From positions 1 through 14,135 of the forward strand of contig CAZIKB010000145.1 in assembly GCA_964539665.1 (NCBI GenBank): DNA of 14,135 nt, read 5' to 3'. This document shows positions 1 to 6,776 of this stretch, piece by piece; position 1 is the first letter of the stretch, and every line of letters begins with the position of its first letter. The position numbers and the translations under genes were made by a program. Source of the stretch: CAZIKB01 sp964539665. Its GTDB lineage: Bacteria; Zhuqueibacterota; Zhuqueibacteria; Oceanimicrobiales; Oceanimicrobiaceae. The notes under the pieces were generated by a model. The model worked only from the letters and a program-made list of their open reading frames with translations, ran no database searches and had not been told where the DNA came from.

Positions 1-18
1 TAAGGAGGATAAATTGAT

Positions 19-975
19 ATGTACAAGCAAGTCTTACGATTCGTTGTCATTTTTGTGGTTTATGGTTGCGACAACCCGTTTGGCACCGGGGAGCGAACGG
101 AGCTCGGTCCGATTGTATTTTCCTCAAACTTGGATCAAAAAAAAGGTAACATGACGCTGTTTACCATGAATGAAAACGGCTCTAATGTGCAAAGATTAAT
201 CAATGATTCATTCGATTATATTGAGCCTCGTTGGTCGCCGGATGGCACTAAACTGGTATTTAATTCTACAAAAAACAGAACCAGTCCAGAAGGTATACCA
301 CATTTCATAATGGAAGTAAAAACCGGTTCTGTCACTCAGATAACTGCTCTGGGGGGCAGCGCTGTTTGGTCACGTGACGGAAGAAAAATTGCTTATTCAA
401 AAGATCCAAGGTACGGCGGGCGAGGAAATTATGATATCCATATCCTGGACATAGAAAGTGGAATCGAGACCAACATTAGAGAAAGTCCATACTCGCATGA
501 CAATGTTAGCGATTGGGGACTCAATGGCAATTCCCTGTTGATTAGTTCGGATGATACAACGGACAATACAAGTGCAGACGATGAGCTATACTTGTTGAAC
601 TTGGATGATAATAGCTCCCTCACAAGACTGACGAATAACGAAGTCCGTGACATAACAGCAAGATTCTCGCCTGATGGCTCCAAAATCGTTTATTCTTCCT
701 ACACCGGTACCGACTGGGATCTATTTGTAATGGATAATGACGGCAGCAACAAAAGAAATCTTACTAATGATGACAAACTATTTAACGCTTGGCCGGCCTG
801 GTCTCCGGATGGCACTAAGATCGTTTTTTCAGCTTCTGACGGGCCTGGCGTCGGCGGCGCCTTGAGCATACTAAATATCTATACGATAAATGTCGATGGT
901 TCTGGCTTGCAAAAACTTACAACTGCAAGTGCGGGAGATCAAATTAACAATGCGCCGGACTGGCGTTGGCGCTAA
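19..975 (+). CDS. PD40 (WD40-like/TolB-type) beta-propeller lipoprotein
   Basis: A 318-residue exported protein built of TolB-like PD40 blades. The repeated hallmark 'W/F-S-P-D-G-x-K-I-V-F/Y' occurs at least four times (WSPDGTKLVF, WSRDGRKIAY, FSPDGSKIVY, WSPDGTKIVF), each after a strand pair of the type 'L-Y/F-x-M-D/N-x-D/N-G-S-N'. The N terminus has a basic start (MYKQVLR), a hydrophobic stretch and a lipobox-like VVYGC ending at Cys17, so it is probably a lipoprotein. The Tyr at -2 is unusual. The ATG is set by a perfect AAGGAGG about 10 bases upstream. The propeller probably binds protein or glycan ligands in the periplasm or at the surface. It lacks the N-terminal domain of true TolB and is not next to pal or tolQRA, so it should not be called TolB. 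Family call is firm; function is unknown. Confidence 0.85.
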   Translation: MYKQVLRFVVIFVVYGCDNPFGTGERTELGPIVFSSNLDQKKGNMTLFTMNENGSNVQRLINDSFDYIEPRWSPDGTKLVFNSTKNRTSPEGIPHFIMEVKTGSVTQITALGGSAVWSRDGRKIAYSKDPRYGGRGNYDIHILDIESGIETNIRESPYSHDNVSDWGLNGNSLLISSDDTTDNTSADDELYLLNLDDNSSLTRLTNNEVRDITARFSPDGSKIVYSSYTGTDWDLFVMDNDGSNKRNLTNDDKLFNAWPAWSPDGTKIVFSASDGPGVGGALSILNIYTINVDGSGLQKLTTASAGDQINNAPDWRWR

Positions 976-1012
976 CTAGCTCATTAAACAATATAATAGC
1001 AATTATTAAAGA

Positions 1013-1051
1013 GGCGTATCGGCACTCTTGCCAGAGCTATTCCGATACGCC
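1013..1051 (+). terminator. 10-bp hairpin downstream of the PD40 gene
   Basis: GGCGTATCGG (1013-1022) and CCGATACGCC (1042-1051) are perfect reverse complements around a 19-base loop. No T-tract follows, so it may be an mRNA-stabilising hairpin or one half of a composite terminator with the next element. Confidence 0.45.
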
Positions 1052-1059
1052 CAGGTCAA

Positions 1060-1110
1060 CAAAAAGGTATAGGGTTACGCAATTGCATAGCCCTCTATGC
1101 ACCCTTTTTG
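1060..1110 (+). terminator. Nested hairpin with T-tract, probable terminator
   Basis: CAAAAAGG (1060-1067) pairs with CCTTTTTG (1103-1110). Inside lies a tight hairpin, GCATAG-ccct-CTATGC (1085-1100), followed at once by ACCCTTTTTG and TTTAATT. The inner stem plus T-run resembles a Rho-independent terminator for the PD40 gene. GCAATTGC (1079-1086) is also palindromic and could form a competing fold. Confidence 0.5.
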
Positions 1111-1162
1111 TTTAATTATAAATTAAAAAAAGTCATGCAAAAAACAAGCTTAATCTTGCACT

Positions 1163-1705
1163 ATGGATTCCCAGCGCCCAGTGGATTTACATAGTATCAG
1201 GATTTATTTCTTACTGTTTATATTAGTGACCGGTTGGCTTATTCATTCTGCCATGAAACCTGAGAGACTACCAATAGGCTCTCCAATGCCGGAATTGAAT
1301 GTCTTGACTCAAAATGGTCCATTGAAAATACAACCTGACAGCTTGTCTAACACTATGATTGTGTATTTTAACAGCAATTGCAAATATTGTCAATATGAAT
1401 TGAATTTATTTGATGGATCTTTGAGTAAATTTGTTAACACTCAGATCATGTTATTAACTCCTGAGGAAGATTTGTTTGCAGATGGTAAAATAGATTCCTG
1501 GCCAGCATTGACTAATTCACCTGAAGTTTTGTGGGGTATTGTGAATGAAAAGAAGTTTGGCGATGATTTTGGTAGCAAAAATTTCCCAACGATTTTTATT
1601 TTTAACAAATATGGATCTCTTTGCGCAAAATTACTTGGCGAAGCTAAACTTGAAAAAGTATTAGCCGAATTGAAAAAATCTTGGCGGTCCGGAACGCCGG
1701 GTTAG
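1163..1705 (+). CDS. Membrane-anchored thioredoxin-like (TlpA/redoxin-type) protein
   Basis: This 180-residue protein has one N-terminal membrane segment (about residues 13-30) and then a thioredoxin fold on the periplasmic side. The active-site CxxC is CKYC (Cys73, Cys76) after the strand MIVYFNSN, and the cis-proline loop is NFPTIFIF (Pro142). The 'lpiGspmPeLnvl' entry (about residues 36-48) is typical of TlpA/AhpC-TSA family thiol-disulfide oxidoreductases. The ATG follows an in-frame TAA and has no clear Shine-Dalgarno; no better in-frame start is visible. Two short peptides with four cysteines each follow 70 bases downstream, so it plausibly forms, reduces or isomerises their disulfides, though this is inferred from position only. 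It ends in TAG, which shows that TAG is an ordinary stop here. Confidence 0.8.
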   Translation: MDSQRPVDLHSIRIYFLLFILVTGWLIHSAMKPERLPIGSPMPELNVLTQNGPLKIQPDSLSNTMIVYFNSNCKYCQYELNLFDGSLSKFVNTQIMLLTPEEDLFADGKIDSWPALTNSPEVLWGIVNEKKFGDDFGSKNFPTIFIFNKYGSLCAKLLGEAKLEKVLAELKKSWRSGTPG

Positions 1706-1746
1706 CGGCTTAAATTAATGCTCTCTTGCCGTGGGGTAAATACATT

Positions 1747-1761
1747 AAATTAACTTAATTT
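1747..1761. promoter_or_regulatory. Perfect palindrome upstream of the peptide genes
   Basis: AAATTAA-C-TTAATTT is a perfect 7+1+7 dyad lying immediately before the GGAG ribosome site (1762-1765) of the first peptide gene. It could be an operator or a small mRNA hairpin limiting translation. An AT-only palindrome can arise by chance in AT-rich DNA. Confidence 0.3.
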
Positions 1762-1775
1762 GGAGAATGGTTCCT

Positions 1776-1946
1776 ATGAAAACACTTAGTAATTCCAAAC
1801 TGGTATCTATTCAAGGTGGAAGCCGAACGGGATGGTGGTTTGCTTGTGGAGCAGGTGTAGTTCTTTCTGCTTCATTGATAGGTGGACTGATGTTTGGTCC
1901 ATCAACGGCGGCAATTTGTTATTGTGCTGCAAGTGGTGATTGTTAA
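1776..1946 (+). CDS. Double-glycine-leader cysteine-rich peptide (bacteriocin-like precursor)
   Basis: A 56-residue precursor. The 15-residue leader MKTLSNSKLVSIQGG has the pattern of class II bacteriocin / natural-product leaders (short, polar, with Leu/Val/Ile spacing before Gly-Gly), and cleavage would follow GG. The 41-residue core starts SRTGWWFACGAGVV and ends AAICYCAASGDC. It is small, glycine-rich and amphipathic to hydrophobic, with four cysteines (24, 48, 50, 56) that could make two disulfides. GGAG lies about 10 bases before the ATG. The gene sits between a thioredoxin-like gene and a sister peptide, upstream of an ABC ATPase and permease remnant. The sister core shares the C-x-(A/G)-G-V-x-L-x-A-L pattern. 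Nothing resembling a C39 peptidase is in the window, so leader removal would have to be done elsewhere. Antimicrobial activity is inferred; a signalling peptide is also possible. Confidence 0.75.
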   Translation: MKTLSNSKLVSIQGGSRTGWWFACGAGVVLSASLIGGLMFGPSTAAICYCAASGDC

Positions 1947-1972
1947 CACTCATTAACTGAAAGGAAAGCTTA

Positions 1973-2138
1973 ATGAAGAAACTAAATGAATTAGGACTCG
2001 CCGAGTTTAGGGGGGGAGCCGACAGATGTCTGTGCGTTTTGCGCAGGTGTTGGTTTAGGAGCTCTATTAACCGGTAACGTTTTTTTAGGTGCTGGTGCCA
2101 CACTTTGCGGTGTTGGTTGTGCTTTTGACTGGTGGTAG
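1973..2138 (+). pseudogene. Second double-glycine-leader peptide gene, frameshifted between leader and core
   Basis: The leader frame starts at ATG 1973 (AAGGAAAG upstream) and reads MKKLNELGLAEFRGG, again a double-glycine leader. Read straight on it gives a 34-residue product that stops at 2075-2077 and looks meaningless. One base over, from 2028, the reading is VCAFCAGVGLGALLTG and continues through LCGVGCAFDWW to TAG at 2136-2138. This core clearly resembles the first peptide (paired cysteines, glycine-rich AGVGLGALL, small aliphatic centre). Joining leader and core needs loss of one base (or gain of two) between about 2009 and 2028, a stretch holding seven consecutive G (2010-2016). A mutation, an assembly indel and a phase-variable tract are all possible. 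As written, the product is broken. Confidence 0.65.
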
Positions 2139-2196
2139 AACCGCTATTCATTAATCAATATCACAAGTATTTTGTGGAAAATTGAACTGAAGCGTA

Positions 2197-2230
2197 GGTT
2201 GCCTGAAACTTGTTTCGGGCAACCATTTTA
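2197..2230 (+). terminator. Rho-independent terminator of the peptide genes
   Basis: GGTTGCCTGAAA (2197-2208), loop CTTG, then TTTCGGGCAACC (2213-2224) form a 12-bp stem with one G-T wobble, followed by ATTTTA. It closes the peptide transcription unit 59 bases past the second peptide and would set high peptide expression apart from the exporter genes. Confidence 0.8.
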
Positions 2231-2262
2231 GTACTGTCTCGTGTACTGAAGTGAGGTCAAAA

Positions 2263-2380
2263 TTGATAATCAAAGTAATCATTGTCATTATATCTTTATA
2301 TTTTCTTTATTTTAATCTTGATTATAATCATTTGTAGGAGATTATATAAACAATTGCAATCAAAAGAATGGGCACATTAA
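2263..2380 (+). pseudogene. Possible small membrane protein upstream of the ABC ATPase, frame broken
   Basis: From a TTG at 2263 (GTGAGG a few bases upstream) one frame reads MIIKVIIVIISLYFLYFNL and stops at 2335-2337. An adjacent frame continues a hydrophobic stretch (ILILIIIIC) and then a basic-polar tail, RRLYKQLQSKEWAH, ending in TAA at 2378-2380, one base before the ATG of the ATPase gene. A hydrophobic segment with an Arg-Arg-Lys tail, tightly abutting the next gene, suggests a one-TM accessory protein. AT-rich DNA easily yields hydrophobic readings, the start codon is weak and a frameshift must be assumed, so this is tentative. Confidence 0.25.
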
Positions 2381-2381
2381 A

Positions 2382-3093
2382 ATGTACTTGAAATTGGATA
2401 GTATTTCGAAAAGAATGAACGAAAACTTCACCCTGCGTATAATCCCTTCTAGAAATTGACTCTGCGACCACTTTAGGAATTGTTGGTAATAACGGTGCAG
2501 GTAAGACGACTTTGCTTTCTCTCATATGCGGATTACGAACGCCAGATACGGGAACCATTTTAATTGATCAGAAGAAACTTACACAAAAAAATCTGGACTG
2601 GTGGAAAAGTCAAATCGGCGTGTATCTTGATGAAAGCTTCGTGTTTGATTATTACACGGTACTTGAACACTTTGAATTCATGGCTTCAGCTTGGCAGATG
2701 AATGAAATGGATTTTAATTACCGCTTACAAAAATATGAACCTGTATTCAACTTAAAATCTTATTATGGTCAACGTATTTCCACGCTTTCAGCTGGTAATA
2801 AAAAGAAAACAGGATTGATGGGGACATTATTAGTTCATCCTAAAGTGTTAATTTGGGATGAACCATTTAGTGGTTTGGATCCAAGAAGTCAGGAGTTGCT
2901 TAAACAATTGTTGCAAAAATACAAACACGACTTGCAGGCTACAGTAATAATAAGCAGCCATGATCTTAATCATATTGCTGAATTATGTGATGAAGTGGTT
3001 ATTCTGGACCAAGGCAAAATTGTAAGTCGAATTGATGGAATTATAAAGTATGATAAATTAAAGGAGAAATTTTTAGAATTAACTGGAAACTAA
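2382..3093 (+). pseudogene. ABC exporter ATP-binding protein, one-base frameshift in the N terminus
   Basis: ATG 2382 opens with MYLKLDSISKRMNENFTLR, the usual first strands of a CcmA/BcrA-type ATPase, but this frame stops at 2457-2459. From 2443 the next frame gives LEIDSATTLGIVG and the Walker A box GNNGAGKTT (2485-2511), then runs open to TAA 3091-3093. One extra base in ATAA (2439-2442) explains the shift. Later motifs: Q-loop region around SQIGVYLDE, degenerate signature LSAGNKKK instead of LSGGQ, Walker B VLIWDEP, D-loop SGLDP and switch histidine in ISSHD. A TTG at 2512 opens a shorter reading without Walker A, which could not bind ATP normally. The permease remnant starts 16 bases on. 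Likely role when intact: powering an ABC-2 exporter for peptide export or self-immunity. Confidence 0.8.
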
Positions 3094-3109
3094 TATATTT
3101 CATAATCCT

Positions 3110-3589
3110 ATGCCTACTCGATTTAATCACAAAAAGTTACTTCCATTTATATACTTAATTTAGTTACAAGTCAAATTAAGAAATCATCTCCTATTCTCAA
3201 AAAAATATCTCATGAGCTGGTTATTGCTCGGCTTCATAATTCTATTTTTTGGTGCTTTCATTTATGGCAGCAGCAAAGTCATTTCAGAGTTATCTATAAA
3301 AATCCAGGAAAACTTATACCTCTTTCTCGTCGGTTTATTCATCTTTTCAGGGATTGTCTCCTTATTGTATTTCATCTATTTAGGTCTTGAAATCAATCCA
3401 CCAACACGATTTAAGTCCATCTCATTTTTACCGATAAATCACTTTGCTTTCTATTTTACCTCGAATTCAGGTTTACTTAATTATAAAAATTTGCTAAACT
3501 ACAGTTTTTTTATAGGCATTACTATATCGTATATTTACATTGACCTGAATTTTTATAATCCCTGTTATAAAGCTTGCAATTTTTATTGA
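3110..3589 (+). pseudogene. ABC-2 type exporter permease, N-terminal remnant with in-frame amber codon
   Basis: From ATG 3110 the frame reads MPTRFNHKKLLPFIYLI, meets TAG at 3161-3163, then continues in the same frame LQVKLRNHLLFSKKYLMSWL into a hydrophobic protein ending at TGA 3587-3589. Two membrane helices are plain (LLLGFIILFFGAFIYG and LYLFLVGLFIFSGIVSLLYFI). They are followed by 'F-K-x-I-x-F-L-P-I' and a second hydrophobic region, the arrangement of the first quarter of large ABC-2 exporter permeases of roughly 500 residues. The rest is missing: the reading degenerates after about 3500 and an unrelated gene starts at 3640. If the downstream ATG 3212 is used, a 125-residue fragment could be made. 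Adjacency to the ATPase supports the call; the exact substrate cannot be told. Confidence 0.6.
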
Positions 3590-3639
3590 TTTACATTATA
3601 TTTTATCAAATTGAAACAAAAATCTTCCCAGTTACTAAT

Positions 3640-5016
3640 ATGAGAAATGTAATTCAAAAATCCATAATCGTACTTTTCGTTGCCGTATTTTCCAGTTTAT
3701 CCTTTGCATTGAACCAAAAGCCGGCCTGGGTAAAAAAACGCCCGATTAGCCGTTTTCATTACCTGGGCATCGCTATGGCCCCTAAAAGCGGCATAAATCG
3801 AGACTATACTGAAAAGGCCAAAAACAGCGCCTTAAATGATTTAGCATCCGAAATCACGGTCAATATTTCGGGGGAAACGATAACTCTTTTAATTGAACAA
3901 TACGGTATGCTGGAACAAGAAGTAAAGTCGGAAATTCGATCCTCCACCGAAGCAAATTTAGAAGGATATGAATTAGTCGACACCTGGGAAGACAACACAG
4001 AATACTGGGTATATTACAGGCTTTCCAAGGATTTGTATCATCAGCAAAAGCTATTAAAAATCCAAAGAGCTGTTAGTCTTGCTTTAGATATGTTCGAAAA
4101 AGGCAAAGTCCATGAAAAAGAAAAAAACATTTCAGAAGCGCTTGCGTTTTACCTGCAATCCTTAACTCCGATTCAAAGCTATATTGATGAACCTTTGGAA
4201 ACCGAATTTCAAGGCACCAGGATTTACCTGCTTAACGAAATATACTCATCCATTCATTCTTTGCTTAATCGAATCGAATTTAGACCGAATCCTGAAAAAC
4301 AAGACGCCAAAATTGGCCAGCCGCTCAAGTCACATCTCGAAGCCACCGCCACTTATACCAGTGCATTACAAGAAACAACTCCTGTTTCAAAATTGCCTGT
4401 AAAATTCGGATTTATCAGAGGCTCAGGCGATCTGGTTGATAAATTGCAAAGCAATCCTTCTGGAAAGGCGGCTTGCAGGGTGTCCAAAATTACGGCAACT
4501 GACAAAATTCAAATGGTGAATGCTGAGCTGGATCTCTTTGGCCTGATAAGTCGGGACAGCTTCCCCAAAATATTTACTGGCTTCCTGAATAATTTACCAG
4601 TCCCCGGTACAAAATTTATTCTGAATGTTTCAGGTTTAACAGTCTGTATCGAAGCAAGTGAAAAGAATTTGGGTAGAAGGTTAGATGTTCCAATTATGGA
4701 ACCAGCGGTGAAAAATGTACTAACCGAATATGGCTTTACTTTTACAGACGAAATGTCACATGCTGATATTTTTATTGAGCTCAAGGCAGAAGCAAGGAGA
4801 GGTTCCGAAATGTACGGCATGTACTCATCCTTTGTAAATTTCACGATCTCAGTCGTTAATATGGATAATGGCAACGAAGTCTATAAAAATGCCATGCAGG
4901 ATATTAAAGGGATTCAACTTAGTTATGACAAAGCTGGATTAAAAGCATTTGAAAACGCAGTAACAGAAGTGAGTAACAATATCCTGTCTGATCTGGTCAA
5001 GCAGATTCAAAGATGA
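3640..5016 (+). CDS. Secreted LPP20-like protein
   Basis: Starting at ATG 3640 the protein has 458 residues. A signal peptide (MRNVIQK, then a hydrophobic core ending SSLSFA) precedes mature LNQKPAWVKKRP. The frame is also open from 3574, but those extra 22 residues lie before the signal peptide and belong to the junction with the permease remnant. The first 120 mature residues follow the LPP20 layout: 'PaWv..rP....yyiGia...k' then a helix 'A...A..dLa.eI.v.I.ge' and an Arg/Ser/Thr-rich strand before a WxdxxeyWvyyrL motif. Middle and C-terminal parts (for example ADIFIELKAEARRG and VEVYK-like strands) resemble the CsgG/LpoB-like fold repeats seen in outer-membrane assembly proteins. No Cys lipobox, so it is periplasmic or surface released. 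It converges with a secreted transglutaminase-fold gene. Function unknown. Confidence 0.75.
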   Translation: MRNVIQKSIIVLFVAVFSSLSFALNQKPAWVKKRPISRFHYLGIAMAPKSGINRDYTEKAKNSALNDLASEITVNISGETITLLIEQYGMLEQEVKSEIRSSTEANLEGYELVDTWEDNTEYWVYYRLSKDLYHQQKLLKIQRAVSLALDMFEKGKVHEKEKNISEALAFYLQSLTPIQSYIDEPLETEFQGTRIYLLNEIYSSIHSLLNRIEFRPNPEKQDAKIGQPLKSHLEATATYTSALQETTPVSKLPVKFGFIRGSGDLVDKLQSNPSGKAACRVSKITATDKIQMVNAELDLFGLISRDSFPKIFTGFLNNLPVPGTKFILNVSGLTVCIEASEKNLGRRLDVPIMEPAVKNVLTEYGFTFTDEMSHADIFIELKAEARRGSEMYGMYSSFVNFTISVVNMDNGNEVYKNAMQDIKGIQLSYDKAGLKAFENAVTEVSNNILSDLVKQIQR

Positions 5017-5026
5017 AGAATGCTCC

Positions 5027-5056
5027 GATCGTTCTGGATATCCATCCAGAACGATC
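5027..5056. terminator. Perfect 13-bp stem hairpin between convergent genes
   Basis: GATCGTTCTGGAT and ATCCAGAACGATC are exact reverse complements around the loop ATCC, 10 bases past the LPP20-like stop. The + strand continues AACATAATTATTTAATTT, a loose T-rich tail. It probably terminates the + gene and may also block read-through from the - strand gene. Confidence 0.7.
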
Positions 5057-5125
5057 AACATAATTATTTAATTTAGCAATTGTTATTACTAGCCTGAATT
5101 TTAATCCTGGCGTACCTTATATTTC

Positions 5126-5144
5126 CTTTGCGTTCTTTGCGGTT
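5126..5144. repeat. Short direct repeat CTTTGCG in the convergent intergenic region
   Basis: CTTTGCGTT is followed directly by CTTTGCGGTT (9-base period). Short AACCGCAAAGAACGCAAAG-like units of this kind are recalled from intergenic DNA of many environmental genomes. No larger structure is visible here. Confidence 0.35.
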
Positions 5145-5183
5145 GAATTAGTAAATTCAGTAAATCCTCGACAAATTTTGTGA

Positions 5184-6695
5184 TTAATCAGATCCTGACA
5201 AACTGCTCAAGCTTAAAAATATCACTTTTGGCGTGGCATCTTTCACTTGTGGCAAGCGCATGCCTAAATTTGCATTAATGTAAGTAGGATCGCAAACAAT
5301 GTATTTTTTGCCTTTGTACATAACAAAATCACCTTTAACATCGCCAGTAAAATGCACTGCCGTGGCAATATGCCCAGGGTAATCCAGTCCAACGACTTCC
5401 AGCCCTAAAAGATTCCGAACCAGGTAAGCAAATAGAATGGAGCGGTCTTCACAATCTGAAAAAGGATAAAAAAGCGTCTCCTCAGCGAACAGGAATTTCT
5501 CCCGTCCAAATTGGTCGCCATCCGTTTTGTATTCAAACGACTTCTGGACGAAGTGAAGCAATAAGTTCACAGCTTCAGTTTCCGATTTACCCTCAACCAT
5601 CGGTTGCAGGGCGCTCAGAAGCGCATAGTTTGCATCCGGAGAAGTAGGCGCATCAAAATATACTTCTAAATTTGTTTGTGGGTAATACTCGAAAAAGGCG
5701 ATGGCATTTTTATTGTATTTCACTGAAACCTTATAATCCTGGCCCTTATAATTGAATTTAAGCTGCCTCTTTGCTGTAACATTTTTAATATTTGGAATAT
5801 TTGTGATACGTAAATCAATCGGTTTATCTGCCCCCGGATATTTGCCATCATAAGTGTAAAGCGTTTTAACTTTTAATGGGTGGCCGTCAAAAGTAACCAG
5901 ATAAAATCTAACACCATCGATGGTAAAGTACATCAGGCCATACAAAACATTCTCAGAAGGCAGTAAAAGAAATATTTGATTGTCTGTGTAGCCTATTTTC
6001 GCCTCATATCCTGATTTAGATAACATGAACCAGATAAACAGATTTCTCTGATTTTGTGAAGTTGGATACAAGTCCTCTGCTATTTTGTGTAAAAGCATAC
6101 TGTATCCCCAATCGTTCAATTGCATTTGCTCTTTGTAGTATTTGGCCTGGGATAACATCGTTTCATAATTCGCTTGACTTATCGCCGTCCAAAAAACGCT
6201 GATGCTCTCCTTAGAAATCTCTCTGCTTGCGGGTACTATTAATGCCTTATCATAATTTACCGTTAATGGTGCTGTAAAATAATCGAACTGTAAGGATTCG
6301 CCAACTTTAATATCAATGGGTTCAGGCTTTTTCTTTAAATCTGGTTCCTCAACTGGAACATACTCCGGCAAGGGAATATCTTTGATGATTTTAGGGGGCG
6401 TGACGTCTTTTAGAGGTAATTTATCCAGCGGCGGTAATTTTTCAGCAATGGGAATTTTAATGGGTTTAGGCTTCTCATCCCGTTTCAAGCCCTGGAAAGC
6501 CTGCATTTCCTTCCATTCCTTTTTCAGAAAATCCGTAAAAGCTTTATCTCTAGCATCTTTGAACTCCTGAAATGCCTCCTGTTGTTTTTTGAGCCATTCC
6601 TGGTAATCCTCCTGAGCAAGGGATATTGAAGTATTCACAAGTATTGTAACCAAGAGGAATATAATAAAGCAAAGAGTTTTATTCATTGTTTTCAT
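5184..6695 (-). CDS. Secreted transglutaminase-fold (papain-like) protein
   Basis: A 503-residue protein. The signal peptide (MKTMNKTLCFIIFLLVTILV, cleavage after about residue 27 at SLAQ-ED) leads into a charged coiled-coil-like helix (30-75) and a Pro/Lys-rich linker (76-128). A middle domain (130-350) has no clear family. The C-terminal domain carries the transglutaminase-like triad: Cys415 in FSDCEDRS, His442 in PGHIATAVHF, Asp469 in IVCDPTY. The DCEDRS helix start and the CDPTY strand are diagnostic. The ATG is fixed by AAGGAGG seven bases upstream and by a TTGACA-type promoter. The family includes peptidases, amidases and cross-linkers; the substrate here is unknown. It lies tail to tail with the LPP20-like secreted protein, and the two may act in the same envelope process. 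Domain call is strong, role open. Confidence 0.8.
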   Translation of the reverse strand: MKTMNKTLCFIIFLLVTILVNTSISLAQEDYQEWLKKQQEAFQEFKDARDKAFTDFLKKEWKEMQAFQGLKRDEKPKPIKIPIAEKLPPLDKLPLKDVTPPKIIKDIPLPEYVPVEEPDLKKKPEPIDIKVGESLQFDYFTAPLTVNYDKALIVPASREISKESISVFWTAISQANYETMLSQAKYYKEQMQLNDWGYSMLLHKIAEDLYPTSQNQRNLFIWFMLSKSGYEAKIGYTDNQIFLLLPSENVLYGLMYFTIDGVRFYLVTFDGHPLKVKTLYTYDGKYPGADKPIDLRITNIPNIKNVTAKRQLKFNYKGQDYKVSVKYNKNAIAFFEYYPQTNLEVYFDAPTSPDANYALLSALQPMVEGKSETEAVNLLLHFVQKSFEYKTDGDQFGREKFLFAEETLFYPFSDCEDRSILFAYLVRNLLGLEVVGLDYPGHIATAVHFTGDVKGDFVMYKGKKYIVCDPTYINANLGMRLPQVKDATPKVIFLSLSSLSGSD

Positions 6696-6742
6696 TTGTC
6701 TGCCTCCTTGTTATGATTCAGCGGGAATATTGTCCCTTTGTA

Positions 6743-6772
6743 AATATATAACCAATTAAATATAATTGTCAA
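6743..6772 (-). promoter_or_regulatory. Sigma70-type promoter of the transglutaminase-fold gene
   Basis: On the minus strand TTGACA (6767-6772) is a perfect -35. After 18 bases comes TATATT (6743-6748), a 5/6 match to the -10 box. The start codon lies about 48 bases further on, behind AAGGAGG. Spacing and position are right for a housekeeping promoter. Confidence 0.6.
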
Positions 6773-6776
6773 GAGA

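Noticed and set aside
1807..2151. 114-codon minus-strand reading opposite the peptide genes
   Set aside because: His/Gln/Leu-rich composition is the mirror of the glycine- and cysteine-rich peptide genes on the + strand, which have leaders and ribosome sites.
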